Below are positions 30,503 through 39,872 of a stretch of DNA of 50,550 nucleotides, in pieces. The translations under genes and the position numbers were made by a program. Origin of the DNA: an archaeon (GTDB taxonomy: Archaea > Asgardarchaeota > Thorarchaeia > Thorarchaeales > Thorarchaeaceae). Below the pieces are notes generated by a model. That model did no database searches. It was not told the DNA's origin and saw nothing but the letters and a program-made list of their open reading frames with translations. Position 1 is the first letter of the stretch. Every line of letters begins with the position of its first letter. The stretch spans positions 1 to 50,550 of the forward strand of contig JAJRWI010000081.1 of assembly GCA_024276825.1 (NCBI GenBank), written 5' to 3'.

Positions 30503-31036
30503 ATGATTAACTTTGTGAAGGTTGTTATCTCGGGTCCTAGTGCAACTGACAAGACCGCTTGCCTCAGGGTATATTCAACTGGAATTTTTCCTGAGAGCCC
30601 ATTGATGACCATTTAAGCTAATATTGCGGTCAAGGTTGTAAAAATTAAGAGTAATGATCTTAGAGTGCAGTTTTGAGATCTTGCAGGCCAAGACAGGTTC
30701 GGAACTGTTCGAAAGTCATACTATCAGGGATTGAGAGTTCTTATGTTAATGGTTGACCTTGCAAGACAGGACACTATACAGCACGCTAAAAATTACATTG
30801 ATGATGAGATAGCCCCCATCGTTGAAAATGAGAGAGTCAAATGTATTGTTGTTGCTGGAAACAAGATGGACCTAAAGGAGCAAATTGTAGTGAGTGACGC
30901 TGACTTGGAAGACCTGGCTGAATATGCAAGAGATAGGATGCCCAGAAAGAGGGTTTATTGGATGAAGACAAGTGCAAAGATTATGCAGTCCCTCGAACAA
31001 TTGTTCAATTCACTCTTAGAGTGCATATTATCATGA
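30503..31036 (+). pseudogene. Decayed Rab-like small GTPase
   Basis: A single 177-codon frame from ATG 30503 to TGA 31034-31036 aligns with Rab-like GTPases but has two internal stops: TAA at 30614-30616 in the switch I region and TGA at 30674-30676 exactly where the Trp of WDLAGQ is expected (TGG to TGA). The P-loop reads GPSATDKT, with Asp replacing the Gly before the Lys, so nucleotide binding would fail even if the stops were read through. G4 NKMD and G5 KTSAK remain. A TTG/ATG-started 3' fragment (from 30731) could be translated but lacks the P-loop. Decay seems real rather than a sequencing error because independent motif losses agree. Confidence 0.8.
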
Positions 31037-31048
31037 TGAGGGATTAAC

Positions 31049-31639
31049 TTGCAGTTTGAAATAAAATTGGGTGATCTTGGGATTGCATTTGCTGCGAATT
31101 CCATAGCAATCACCATTATTGGGATGTTTCTTAGTTGGCTGTCAGAACATAGAGAGCTAAGAAAGAGTGACGCTATAGATGCCGTGGCCAATAGACTCTT
31201 GCCATTTTATGCAGCCATTTTAAAATCAATAGTGAGAATTGACCTCTTTCTTATAACTGCAAATTCTGTTGATTACAATGAATTGAAACTGGAACCTGAT
31301 GAGTTTTATTCAAAAGCCAGTGATGCGTTTGTATATATTACACATGTGGAAACTAGACAACTTGTTATTAATATCATTCAAATACTGAAAGGTCTGGACC
31401 TAGTTGAGAAGAACGCAGAGTCAGAGAGGATATCAACGATTCTCACTCAATTGCGTCCACTTTTTATCACCCTGAAGAATCTCATTGAACTCTATCTTGA
31501 GGAGTATGCAAAGATGGTGAAGGTGAGAATTCCAAAAATGGATAGAGTGCAAGAGATGTTTAGAGTGAACCTTGAGTTATCGGAAGAGGCCCTTAAGAGT
31601 GTGATTCATTCAATAAACGCAAGAATATCAAAAGATTAA
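31049..31639 (+). CDS. Unrecognised helical protein with one N-terminal membrane segment
   Basis: The 196-residue frame starts at TTG 31049 with GAGGGA upstream. Residues about 8-28 (LGIAFAANSIAITIIGMFLSW) are a likely membrane helix; the remainder is helical and amphipathic, with alternating charged and hydrophobic residues typical of a bundle or coiled coil, and ends basic. It lies 12 bp after the GTPase pseudogene on the same strand, so the two were probably once one operon and this protein may have worked with that GTPase. I do not recognise the family. Confidence 0.6.
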   Translation: MQFEIKLGDLGIAFAANSIAITIIGMFLSWLSEHRELRKSDAIDAVANRLLPFYAAILKSIVRIDLFLITANSVDYNELKLEPDEFYSKASDAFVYITHVETRQLVINIIQILKGLDLVEKNAESERISTILTQLRPLFITLKNLIELYLEEYAKMVKVRIPKMDRVQEMFRVNLELSEEALKSVIHSINARISKD

Positions 31640-31667
31640 TTCTGTGAAGCAGATGACAAGACATTGT

Positions 31668-32123
31668 TTAATATCCACTTGGCCGTTTTGGTTTTTTGCG
31701 TCGTGAACCCAGCGGGAATGGCCCTTTTGAAGAGGTAGTGATACCCGGTGAATAAGACCGTTCATAACCATAAGAACCCACAGTGAACCCTGAGCCACTC
31801 GATGGAATATGCGAGGAAAGGCCGGATTTTTGTCTGAAAAAGGTAGGGGCTCGTATATGGTACTTGCCGAGAAATATCATTACTAAGATGTTGCCAATTA
31901 TTATCAGTACAAAAGTCAACAGATTGTTCCACACAATAGTGACAATATCGATGATGATAAGAATCAGGATGAATTGCCCGCATGTTAGTCTTTGCACGAA
32001 ATTCTTTCCTATCGAAGAGTTTGAATCTGTTATTGATTGAGTAGTTTCTGGTGTTGATTCATGATTGAGATTTGTTGAGCCACGCTCCTTTATTCGTTCC
32101 ATTTCAATTTTCTCTTTCAACAT
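31668..32123 (-). CDS. Small two-helix membrane protein with basic Ser/Gly-rich tail
   Basis: The 151-residue protein has a charged, Ser/Thr-rich first 45 residues, two membrane helices (about 50-68 and 71-88) and a Ser/Gly/Tyr-rich tail ending in RRKKPKRPSGY. With the short loop between helices, both ends should be on the same side, probably cytoplasmic given the basic tail. No family is recognised. Start ATG 32123 gives the full frame; ATG at residue 8 is an alternative. It is convergent with the preceding gene, stops being 29 bp apart. Confidence 0.55.
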   Translation of the reverse strand: MLKEKIEMERIKERGSTNLNHESTPETTQSITDSNSSIGKNFVQRLTCGQFILILIIIDIVTIVWNNLLTFVLIIIGNILVMIFLGKYHIRAPTFFRQKSGLSSHIPSSGSGFTVGSYGYERSYSPGITTSSKGPFPLGSRRKKPKRPSGY

Positions 32124-32138
32124 CCCAAAAGATTGTGG

Positions 32139-32191
32139 TCATTCTCTAGGTTCAATGTTTGTTCATTTTCTTTGATCATTATCTAGATTCA
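32139..32191. repeat. Imperfect direct repeat upstream of the small membrane-protein gene
   Basis: The 16-base unit TCATTCTCTAGGTTCA (32139-32154) recurs as TCATTATCTAGATTCA (32176-32191), 14 of 16 bases identical, 37 bp apart. It lies 16-70 bp upstream of the minus-strand start at 32123 and could be a pair of regulator sites. The rest of the 337-base gap 32124-32460 is A/T-rich, without ORFs I can support. Confidence 0.3.
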
Positions 32192-32460
32192 AGAAACTAG
32201 AAACTATTGTAAGAATACGCCATTCAGTTTATTATTATATGAATCGAAAGATATAAGGTTTTACTGCAGTGGCCACTCAGACTAGACAAGTTCCTTTATA
32301 ACCAGCTTTCAAAAGAAGATTATTTATGTTTTAAGTGATTAAAAGGTATGTGAGATTGCTTTATGATTTAGCAAATGGAGAATTATAGATTTATTATTTC
32401 ACTTGTTGTCAAATAGTTCTATGAAAAGCCAGTTTGATCACCAAAATAATCTGAAGCATA

Positions 32461-33264
32461 CTATTGAAAAATTATTGTTCGAATGTTTGGATAGTAAGCC
32501 ATCCCGTGTTTTCTAAGTCTGTCTTGGAATTGTGAGATCAGTTCATCAAAAGCAATTGCTTTCACGCCATATCTAGCAAAGATCTTTGGTGCCTCCTCGC
32601 AGGCAAACACAAGCTCCTTGGTGGCCTGTTCGGGGGTCATCTTTTTTCGAGTCTTGAAAGTGACCTCATCAATTGGTCTTAGACCATGTTCTTCAAAGGC
32701 ATCTACATAAAACTCGTAATCCAAAAAGACTGCATTGAGTCCAATGCTCTCCCATATTTCCTTAGCAAGTTGTTCTTCGGGCGTGTCCCCATATTCCACG
32801 ATAGTGATCTGTATTGGCATGTTTTTCTTGGTCACTCTGACCATTTCTGATATTGTGGACAACAGGCCATTATTACCACATGTCATTACTACATCTTCAA
32901 GGCCTAGGAAGTTGGTCACTAAATCAAAGTAGCCATTTTTGAATGGCAGGTCTGTCACGTCACATATAATATAGTCCACACCGTTCCAGAATGATGCAGG
33001 AATCATGCTATAGGCTTTAAATGCCATAAACGCCCTGAAGTCATTGATCAGGCCAGTGGCAAAGACTTTGCAACTTGTATACATATTGGCTATTTCAGCG
33101 GTCATAAATCCATGACCTGATAGAAGGTCCATAATAGTGCCTTCTTTGAGTGGAAAACTCATCTTAAGGTGTTGAGCTATCTTTCTTCTTATGCCTTCAA
33201 AATTAGTGAACGCATTCTCATATTCTTCATCAGAAAAAAACTGAGACATTTTTTTCACATTCAT
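32461..33264 (-). CDS. Class I SAM-dependent methyltransferase-like protein
   Basis: The 267-residue protein has the Rossmann methyltransferase layout: motif I IMDLLSGHGFMTAEIA (44-59, glycine-rich SAM loop), an acidic second strand region, DVTDLPFKNGYFDLV matching the post-motif-II/motif IV segment, and a following GLEDVV helix. The C-terminal 100 residues are helical and probably form the substrate cap. The SAM loop GHG is a variant of GxG, so binding is likely but not certain. The substrate is unknown; the resemblance is to UbiE/Methyltransf_11-type enzymes on small molecules. It is a single gene with gaps on both sides. Confidence 0.72.
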   Translation of the reverse strand: MNVKKMSQFFSDEEYENAFTNFEGIRRKIAQHLKMSFPLKEGTIMDLLSGHGFMTAEIANMYTSCKVFATGLINDFRAFMAFKAYSMIPASFWNGVDYIICDVTDLPFKNGYFDLVTNFLGLEDVVMTCGNNGLLSTISEMVRVTKKNMPIQITIVEYGDTPEEQLAKEIWESIGLNAVFLDYEFYVDAFEEHGLRPIDEVTFKTRKKMTPEQATKELVFACEEAPKIFARYGVKAIAFDELISQFQDRLRKHGMAYYPNIRTIIFQ

Positions 33265-33465
33265 ATTCTAAGTCAAAAGAGAATCATAATAGCCTTTCTA
33301 CTGTTATGTTTTAATAGGGGGTTTCAACCTCTATCGATATTCCTAATTAATGATATATTCGAATGTCTTGGGAATATGTATGAATGGGACAGCAGAACGG
33401 ATAATTTTGAATTCAGGGGCCTTTGCAAATGACAGGCAATCAGATTGTGAGTGTTTATTACTTCT

Positions 33466-34350
33466 TCACTTTTTTCTTTCGATCTTTGGAAGTTCGGCCC
33501 TGTGAGCCCCAAGCTTGAATGCAATTTTTTGAATTATCCCTGTTGTCTTGTGCATTACAACCTCATGAAATAGGATAATTGGAATAATAAAGGCCATTAT
33601 GAGAAGCGGAATCCCAACAGTCCAGAGCATACTCACAAAGATATTGAATGGTGTGATTGGAATTGGATCGGACTGAAGGATGTATGGCTCCAAGAAGTGT
33701 GCATGGAACATTGCCAGAGGAAATGACAATAGTGAGTATCCACCGATCATGTTGCTATACCAGCGACCAACGCCCTCAGTGTCAGGACATTGACGAATGT
33801 TCAATTGGTTGGACTTAAGAGTGGTGACAATTCCTGCATCGTTTAAGATCCAAGTGGGGATGAAGAATGCAAGGGCAATGGGCATAATGAGGAGAGCGCC
33901 CATTAGAGTTAACATTAGAGGATAGAGAAAGCGAACCTCTGGAGGAATTGTAGGAGGAACGCCAAACACAAAGTCTTGCAAGAGACCAATAACATAACCA
34001 GATGAACTGACCGCAAATAGTGCAGGAGCAACTGACCTTCTGATAAGTCGGAATGAGCCAAATTTCTTTCCAATCCTCATCACATTAAGATCGTAGGCTG
34101 TTGCCTTGATCATGCGGTTCGCAATAAGGAATAGAGCTGCCAACGGAGTACCAATAAGAAAATACTCCACTGTCAGAAATGGAAGCGATGCCCCCATGAC
34201 CACCAAAATATCATTGTATAGATAGCCAGGGATGAACTTGACCCAATCAAAAGGTCCTAATGCAGAGGTCAGGATATGAAGTGTATAGATAGTATATGCG
34301 ATTCCAGCAATCGAGAATAATAAAGGCAATACAAATCTTACTTTTTTCAA
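33466..34350 (-). CDS. Unrecognised polytopic membrane protein (about 6 TM helices)
   Basis: The 294-residue protein has hydrophobic segments near residues 7-27, 45-62, 65-80, 108-128, 142-167, 200-220 and 237-263 and a basic C-terminus (KIERKK). The start is TTG 34350 with GGAG about 9 nt upstream. Soluble loops are short apart from a stretch about residues 170-200 with a conserved-looking DAGIV/NQLNIRQCPDTEGVG. No transporter or enzyme signature is seen. It faces the polyprenol-kinase-like gene divergently, 142 bp between starts, so the two may share control. Confidence 0.6.
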   Translation of the reverse strand: MKKVRFVLPLLFSIAGIAYTIYTLHILTSALGPFDWVKFIPGYLYNDILVVMGASLPFLTVEYFLIGTPLAALFLIANRMIKATAYDLNVMRIGKKFGSFRLIRRSVAPALFAVSSSGYVIGLLQDFVFGVPPTIPPEVRFLYPLMLTLMGALLIMPIALAFFIPTWILNDAGIVTTLKSNQLNIRQCPDTEGVGRWYSNMIGGYSLLSFPLAMFHAHFLEPYILQSDPIPITPFNIFVSMLWTVGIPLLIMAFIIPIILFHEVVMHKTTGIIQKIAFKLGAHRAELPKIERKK

Positions 34351-34492
34351 GGTTCACTGCTCCTTATACAACCTCAACTCGGCAATATTTAGGAGTATTG
34401 TGGATAATATACATAAGACACAATCAGATTAATCTTATAATAGGATAGAGAGTTAGAATATCAAGAATTTTGAGATGAAGTAGGGCTTTGCC

Positions 34493-35233
34493 ATGGTGGA
34501 GCTAATATTCGGAAACCTCACAGTCCTCGATGTAGTCATGGCAATCTTTACCGGCATCTTTGGCAATGTTGTATTAGCTATGGGATACTTTATGAGTCGA
34601 AATCATGTTCCAAGGTGGAAATCAAGAAAGTTTGTTCACGTCACTATGGGCACGGTAATTGCGTTCACTGTGACTGTTTATTCCAATCTTAGTGGTCCAG
34701 CCTTTGCAATGGGGGTTTTTGCAACTGGGCTACTTTATGTCTGGTCCCACAAGCGAGACCTCATATCTGATCTTCTTGCTGCGGGCAGTCGAGAGTTTGA
34801 GTCAAAATTGAACACCTTTGCAAGTAGTTTCATGGGCCTTGTGGCATTTTCACTGACCTTTCTCATTTTCCTTGAGCGTCCTGAGATTTTCGTTGCTTCG
34901 TTTCTTGTGGTGGCATGGGGAGATGCTGCAGGTGAGATTATTGGACGCCCTTATGGGGGCAGATGTTTTAGGAAACTCCGCAAAAACAAGTCCATAGAGG
35001 GATCTATAGCAGTCTTCATTGCAAGCCTTATTGCATTCATTATTTCTTTGGGAGTCTTCTCAGCTGACACATGTCCGCTATGTGTGATGTTTCAATTAAT
35101 TATCATTGCATTCATAATTACCATTGTCGAAGCATACAGTATAGGCTGGACAGACAATTTCGTGTTGCCACTTCTTACAGCAATACTTCTCTGGATTTTC
35201 ATTTTCCCATCAATAACACTCCTTTCCATGTAA
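34493..35233 (+). CDS. Dolichol/phytol kinase-type (CTP-dependent) polyprenol kinase family protein
   Basis: The 246-residue protein has about seven membrane helices and the family's sequence marks: RKFVH (45-49), WGDAAGEIIGRPYGG (142-156) and KSIEGS (166-171). These match the SEC59/VTE5 family (dolichol kinase, phytol kinase), related to phosphatidate cytidylyltransferases, which use CTP at the membrane. In archaea such enzymes phosphorylate geranylgeraniol or dolichol for lipid recycling or glycan carriers. The exact substrate cannot be told from sequence. The start ATG 34493 follows a GTAGGG site. Confidence 0.8.
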   Translation: MVELIFGNLTVLDVVMAIFTGIFGNVVLAMGYFMSRNHVPRWKSRKFVHVTMGTVIAFTVTVYSNLSGPAFAMGVFATGLLYVWSHKRDLISDLLAAGSREFESKLNTFASSFMGLVAFSLTFLIFLERPEIFVASFLVVAWGDAAGEIIGRPYGGRCFRKLRKNKSIEGSIAVFIASLIAFIISLGVFSADTCPLCVMFQLIIIAFIITIVEAYSIGWTDNFVLPLLTAILLWIFIFPSITLLSM

Positions 35234-35354
35234 TTTCAACCAAGGTCTGCCCTAATTCAACAACAAAGACCAGCCAACAGCAGATACGACTTAAACAGTT
35301 TTTGTTAAAATGGCAAGAATAACAAGAATAGTATTGATTTCAATATGCCGCCAA

Positions 35355-35453
35355 TTATGGAGATGTATCCGTCATAAGAGTCTTCAGTGTCGAGAAACTC
35401 ATCAACACTATCAAGAGTATTATTATCACTAAAACTGGAATCCAGTCAATCAC
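35355..35453 (-). CDS. Possible 32-residue single-pass membrane peptide
   Basis: The reverse frame from GTG 35453 to TAA 35357-35355 encodes a short protein with a continuous hydrophobic core (WIPVLVIIILLIVLM) and a polar end. It lies 55 bp downstream of the SRPBCC gene on the same strand, so it could be the last gene of that transcript. No clear ribosome binding site is seen, so it may be chance. The remaining bases of the gap 35234-35508 hold nothing I can support. Confidence 0.3.
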   Translation of the reverse strand: MIDWIPVLVIIILLIVLMSFSTLKTLMTDTSP

Positions 35454-35508
35454 CAATTGAGTTGATATTCAGGTGCACAAATAATTTTGTCAAATATCAA
35501 GGAGGAGC

Positions 35509-36453
35509 CTAGGCCATTGATATTCTTCGAAACTCATCGTCACGTTCAATTTCCCAGTCGCGAATCCGAGTGATGCCGGAGTCACCAAGCTCACAAATTA
35601 GCTTTAATTCGCAAAGCATTGAAGTCCAGCCAATATCATAGCCAATGGTTTCTTCGGGCGAACTGAAACCATAATGGTGAAGAGTCACAACTGTGGAATC
35701 ACCCGCCCTTTCAAAGCGAATATTAACTCGCGTTTCTCGTTCCATACCATAGACCCATGTGAACTCGAGCTCCTGATCTTGGACAAGCTTAGTAATGACC
35801 ACGGGTCCTTTGCCCTCACGCCACCATGTGTATATGCCTGCGTATTGTTTGTCAATCTTTGGACTTTTAGCCCGGATGAAGCGACTAAGTTTTTCGGGGT
35901 TCGTCCAAACATCAAATGGGAGTTGAGGGGGTGTATTGATGACCACGCTTATTCGTAAGTCTGTTGGATCATATCGGGTTGGTGTCAGAGGATGATAATT
36001 GGAATAGTTGAATCTGATGGCGGGAGTTCCAAGTTCAAGCACCGATTTTAGATTTGCAAGCAGGGCATTCCAATGAGATGGCAGATGAAGGTTCTTGGCA
36101 CCGATTGGAATGGCACCATGCTTGATATCAAGAACAGAACCCGTTTCAGTTGGTCTGAATCTTGCTATGAATAGGGTTTCAGCACCCAAGATATCCCAGC
36201 TGAATAGAATAACGCGTTTTGGTTTGATTCTACGAATTGTCCAATGGTCTGCAATCTCAGCAGTGGCGGGAGCATTCTCTCCATGAAATCTGATCATCCC
36301 GCCTTCTTCGAAGTCAACGGTGATTTCATTGCCAAGCCATTGTAGGAGAACAAAGGGATCAATAAACATATCCCACAAATCTTCTACTTGCAGATTGAAC
36401 TGAACCTGAATTTGAATAATGGGAAAGACCTCTTCTTTAACTTCCCCTGACAC
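35509..36453 (-). CDS. Tandem SRPBCC (START/AHSA1-like) domain protein
   Basis: A longer frame begins at ATG 36528, but GTG 36453 has GGTGA 10 nt upstream and gives a 314-residue protein that starts just before the first domain. Residues about 10-135 and 170-295 are two related SRPBCC/AHSA1-type helix-grip folds: each opens with a strand and the FDxxxDPxxLxxW-type helix (LWDMFIDPFVLLQWLG; PFDVWTNPEKLSRFIR), continues with strands, and ends in a long helix (WNALLANLKSVLELG; WTSMLCELKLICELG). These folds bind hydrophobic ligands in a cavity. Two in tandem may form one ligand site or a pseudo-dimer. No ligand can be named. Confidence 0.78.
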   Translation of the reverse strand: MSGEVKEEVFPIIQIQVQFNLQVEDLWDMFIDPFVLLQWLGNEITVDFEEGGMIRFHGENAPATAEIADHWTIRRIKPKRVILFSWDILGAETLFIARFRPTETGSVLDIKHGAIPIGAKNLHLPSHWNALLANLKSVLELGTPAIRFNYSNYHPLTPTRYDPTDLRISVVINTPPQLPFDVWTNPEKLSRFIRAKSPKIDKQYAGIYTWWREGKGPVVITKLVQDQELEFTWVYGMERETRVNIRFERAGDSTVVTLHHYGFSSPEETIGYDIGWTSMLCELKLICELGDSGITRIRDWEIERDDEFRRISMA

Positions 36454-36599
36454 CAAACCAAACTCACCATAAAACAATTGAATATAACACTTATAAACGC
36501 AATTGATAGTATCGGGGAGAATAAACAATTAAATGGTCTATACGGACTTGATATCCTGCTATCCTTTTAATAGTTCAATAATAATCAAACGTTTGAAAG

Positions 36600-37007
36600 C
36601 TAGTCCATTAATTTGATCAAGGCTTCACCCTCAATCACAGTTTCACCATTTTGGTTTATGCAAGTGGTTTTTAGAACCACATGTTTCTTCTCATCTATCT
36701 TTCTAATCACTTCAACATGTGCTGTAATAGTATCACCAATTCGAACAGGAAGTAGGAATTTCAAGGATTGGCTGAGATACACAGAACCCTGACCTGGCAA
36801 TTTCATGCCTATTACAGCTGAGATGAATGATGCTGAGAGCAGGCCATGAGCAATTCGACCGCCAAACATTGTAGTTTTTGCCCACATCGCATCAAAATGA
36901 AGAGGATTAAAATCGCCGCTGATCTTGCCAAATGCTTTAACATCCTCCTCAGAAACAGTATGAGTGATTTCAGCAGACTGCCCGATGAGTATCTCGTCAT
37001 ATTTCAT
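36600..37007 (-). CDS. phaJ: MaoC-like (R)-specific enoyl-CoA hydratase (PhaJ type)
   Basis: The 135-residue protein is a single hot-dog domain with the catalytic pair D32 and H37 in GDFNPLHFD and the GGRIAHGLL motif (49-57), as in PhaJ-type (R)-specific enoyl-CoA hydratases. These convert trans-2-enoyl-CoA to (R)-3-hydroxyacyl-CoA. The length is typical. The start ATG 37007 has a GGTGA site close upstream. In an archaeon it may serve fatty-acid or hydroxyacid turnover rather than polyhydroxyalkanoate synthesis; no PHA genes are seen nearby. Confidence 0.85.
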   Translation of the reverse strand: MKYDEILIGQSAEITHTVSEEDVKAFGKISGDFNPLHFDAMWAKTTMFGGRIAHGLLSASFISAVIGMKLPGQGSVYLSQSLKFLLPVRIGDTITAHVEVIRKIDEKKHVVLKTTCINQNGETVIEGEALIKLMD

Positions 37008-37129
37008 GATTTCACCAACTCGATTCTCAGGTGAGTTTTCAGCAAGGAAAAGTAAGAGTACATTATTAATAATAGTATGCTCTTAGTGAATCCCCAGCGG
37101 TAACGGAATAGATTTATCTGAAAGAGTGC

Positions 37130-39436
37130 TTGAGAGAGAACAATTCTTATCAGAAGCCTGCTTATATTCTGAGTGAGAATTTAGGACATGGGGCACCCAA
37201 TTTGAATGAGAAGAAAGGCTCAGAATTTGGACCCATAGTGGCCCAAGGAACAACTGAAGAACTATTAATATTCAGAGCTTTAGTGGATGCCATGAATGAG
37301 GGCTTTGCTGTTGTTGATAGAGGAGCTAGTCTCACTTATGTAAATAAACGGTTCTTGGAAATGCTGGGGTACTCCTATGAAGAAATGATTGGACATGCAG
37401 TGACTGATTTTGTAGATGAGAAGGGCAAACAGATTCTAAAAGAGAATATCCGTAAGCGTGTTCTTCATCATAGCTCCAAATATGAATTAGAATGGATGGC
37501 AAAGGATGGCTCACGAGTGCCAACTCTGGTTTCGGGAGTTCCAATTGTTGATCAAGAGGGCAACTTCCTCGGCTCATTTGCAGTAATCACAAACTTGTCA
37601 GAGATGAAAGGAATACTTGAGAGGATAGAGAAATCTGAAGAGAAATATAGAATGCTCATTGATAACCTGCGGCAAGGCATCACAATAATTCAAGATGATC
37701 GCTATGTCTTCGTCAATCAGGCCTTTGCAGATATTGTTGGATATGCCATTGATGAACTGTTAGCGATGTCATCTGAACAAGCCTTTGAACTCATACATCC
37801 AGATGATCGGCAGTTCCTATTAGACCTTGCAGAAAGGCGCAATAGAGGTGATGTAATTAAGGCACCATATGAATATCGCTTCATATGTAAGGATGGTTCG
37901 GTAAAGCATGTTAAGGCATTTTCCTCAAATATCGAGTATGAAGGCAGAAATGCAGTACAGATCCTAATAATGGATATTACCGATCGAAAAGAGATTGAGC
38001 GTGAACTCAGCGAGTCCAAAAGGCTGTTGGAAATGGTCATCAATACAATTCCAATGTATGTGTTTTGGAAAGACAAAAACTCTACCTATTTGGGATGTAA
38101 CCAGAATTTTGCTATCACAGCAGGAGTGCCTTCGCCCAAAGACATCATAGGAAAGACCGATTTTGATTTAAATTGGCCAAAAGAGAATGCGGAGTTCTAC
38201 CAGAAGTCCGACAAGGAAATTATGGAAACTCGTCAGCCAATTATTCATAGTATTGAGAAATTGCAATATGCAGATACTGAGATGTGGATTGATTTAACAA
38301 AGGTGCCACTCATTGATGAGAACAACGAAGTAATAGGAGTCCTTGGCATTTATGAAGACATCAGTGAGAGAGTCAAATCTGAGCAGGCGATTAAGGCATC
38401 TGAAGAAAAGTATAGAACTCTTGCCGAGCAGAGCTTTCAAGGAATGACAATTCTCACAAGAAATGGATTCGCTTATGTCAATAAGGCATTTGCTGAAATT
38501 GTTGGGCGCACGAAAGAAGAATTGCTCTCAATGACGCCCGATGACATAAGGAACATAGTGCATCCTGCGGACTTGGAAATGATCGAAGACCGCATTGCAA
38601 AATGGTTCGCAGGAGAGGTCGTTCCTCCAAGACATGAGTGGCGATTCATTCGCAAGAATGGCGAGATCAGATGGGTGGAGTCATTTTCAACAAGAGTACA
38701 GTACGAGGATGACATCGCTCTTCAGATAATACTCATTGATACGACAAATAGAAAGAACATAGAGCGAGAAGTACATACAGCAAGAGACCGTGCTCTTCTC
38801 TATCTAGATTTGATGTGCCATGATCTTCGAAACCAACTGCAAGTCATATTAAATAGTGCAACATTGCTTCATGACATAAGTGATGAAACAATGAGAAGCA
38901 ATTTCCTAGACATTATAAAGAACAGTATACAGAGAGCAGCAAGACTAATTGGAGAAGTTCAGGAGACTGAACAACTACTGAATGTTCCATTAGTTGAGCG
39001 AGACCTTGCAGCAGCATTGACAACATGCATTGCAGCTCTTGAAGGTCGTTCTGATACTCAGTTTCATTACAAGTTTCATATTAAGAGGGCTTCAGTAAAA
39101 GCCGATGAGTTTCTTGAATTGCTTCTCTCAAATATATTGCTCAATGCAATAGAGCACAATCCCAAAGGGAAGAAAGAGGTCTGGGTCGATTTAAGTCAAT
39201 CCAAGGACTACTATATTGTTTCAATAGCAGACAATGGTCCAGGAATCTCAGATACACGCAAGAAGGAACTCTTTGACATGACCAGAAGATTCGGAGGAAT
39301 CGGTCTCCATCAGGCATATCAAATCGCAGAGAAGTATAATGGGTCAATTCGGGTTGAAGACAGAGTCAGTGGTCATCCCGAGGAAGGAGCCAAGTTTATT
39401 ATTGAGATTCCTAGGATGGTCAGATACACTGACTGA
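37130..39436 (+). CDS. Soluble multi-PAS sensor histidine kinase
   Basis: The 768-residue protein has no membrane helix, so it senses inside the cell. Four PAS domains lie at about 50-165, 170-288, 290-410 and 415-540; three end with a PAC-type segment such as MDITDRKEIE or YEDISERV. The kinase part follows: H-box LMCHDLRNQ with phospho-acceptor H564, N-box NILLNAIEHN (N668-), G1 box DNGPGI (D701-) and G2 FGGIGL. No response-regulator gene lies in the window, so the partner is elsewhere. The frame starts at TTG 37130 with no strong ribosome binding site; the ATG beginning MNEKKGSEF, about 25 residues in, is an alternative. The H-box resembles the archaeal HisKA_3-like variants. Confidence 0.88.
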   Translation: MRENNSYQKPAYILSENLGHGAPNLNEKKGSEFGPIVAQGTTEELLIFRALVDAMNEGFAVVDRGASLTYVNKRFLEMLGYSYEEMIGHAVTDFVDEKGKQILKENIRKRVLHHSSKYELEWMAKDGSRVPTLVSGVPIVDQEGNFLGSFAVITNLSEMKGILERIEKSEEKYRMLIDNLRQGITIIQDDRYVFVNQAFADIVGYAIDELLAMSSEQAFELIHPDDRQFLLDLAERRNRGDVIKAPYEYRFICKDGSVKHVKAFSSNIEYEGRNAVQILIMDITDRKEIERELSESKRLLEMVINTIPMYVFWKDKNSTYLGCNQNFAITAGVPSPKDIIGKTDFDLNWPKENAEFYQKSDKEIMETRQPIIHSIEKLQYADTEMWIDLTKVPLIDENNEVIGVLGIYEDISERVKSEQAIKASEEKYRTLAEQSFQGMTILTRNGFAYVNKAFAEIVGRTKEELLSMTPDDIRNIVHPADLEMIEDRIAKWFAGEVVPPRHEWRFIRKNGEIRWVESFSTRVQYEDDIALQIILIDTTNRKNIEREVHTARDRALLYLDLMCHDLRNQLQVILNSATLLHDISDETMRSNFLDIIKNSIQRAARLIGEVQETEQLLNVPLVERDLAAALTTCIAALEGRSDTQFHYKFHIKRASVKADEFLELLLSNILLNAIEHNPKGKKEVWVDLSQSKDYYIVSIADNGPGISDTRKKELFDMTRRFGGIGLHQAYQIAEKYNGSIRVEDRVSGHPEEGAKFIIEIPRMVRYTD

Positions 39437-39477
39437 TATCAACTAATGAATGTTCTATTAGTGCATTTTTCTTAAAC

Positions 39478-39618
39478 TCACAGATATGCCATTTTGCCAG
39501 TGATCCATCGTTCATTGTAAATTGGACACAATCTTGGACTAATAGTCCTGTCCGCCCACGAACCGCAGTAGGCACATTTCAGACCATTGTTTCCGATGAG
39601 ACCATTTAAACTTCTCAC
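39478..39618 (-). CDS. Possible 46-residue zinc-knuckle protein or remnant
   Basis: In the 436-base gap 39437-39872 the reverse frame from GTG 39618 to TGA 39480-39478 reads as a coherent small protein with CAYCGSWADR and LCPIYNERW. This resembles half of a zinc ribbon: one CxxC plus a later Cys. No clear ribosome binding site is seen. It is convergent with the histidine kinase gene. It could be a small gene or the decayed end of a larger one. Nothing else in the gap is supported apart from the promoter below. Confidence 0.3.
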   Translation of the reverse strand: MRSLNGLIGNNGLKCAYCGSWADRTISPRLCPIYNERWITGKMAYL

Positions 39619-39835
39619 AATTTCATAGTGGATCTCTTAGATGTTCTTTTGATTGGTGTCCAACTATGTCCAAGATTTGCACATCTACGTGCAATCCTTC
39701 GATAGTGTTCTTGATTTGAAATAGAATTAAAAAAATCTGCAAATATCCATCATATAATTTCTCGTGCTTCATATTATTAACTGCTTTTTTTAATTGATTA
39801 GAATTGTCAGAACTTTGATAATAAATGCGATTAAG

Positions 39836-39850
39836 AATAGTCTTTATTAA
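39836..39850 (+). promoter_or_regulatory. Candidate TATA box of the transporter gene (leaderless start)
   Basis: CTTTATTA at 39842-39849 lies 24-31 bases before the ATG at 39873, the spacing expected between an archaeal TATA box and a transcription start. There is no ribosome binding site before this ATG, so a leaderless message starting at or near 39873 is likely. Confidence 0.35.
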
Positions 39851-39872
39851 TCGTTCAGTAATCAACGATTCA

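Noticed and set aside
39623..39865. 80-codon minus-strand ORF between the kinase and transporter genes
   Set aside because: It overlaps the transporter promoter and lacks a ribosome binding site and recognisable pattern.
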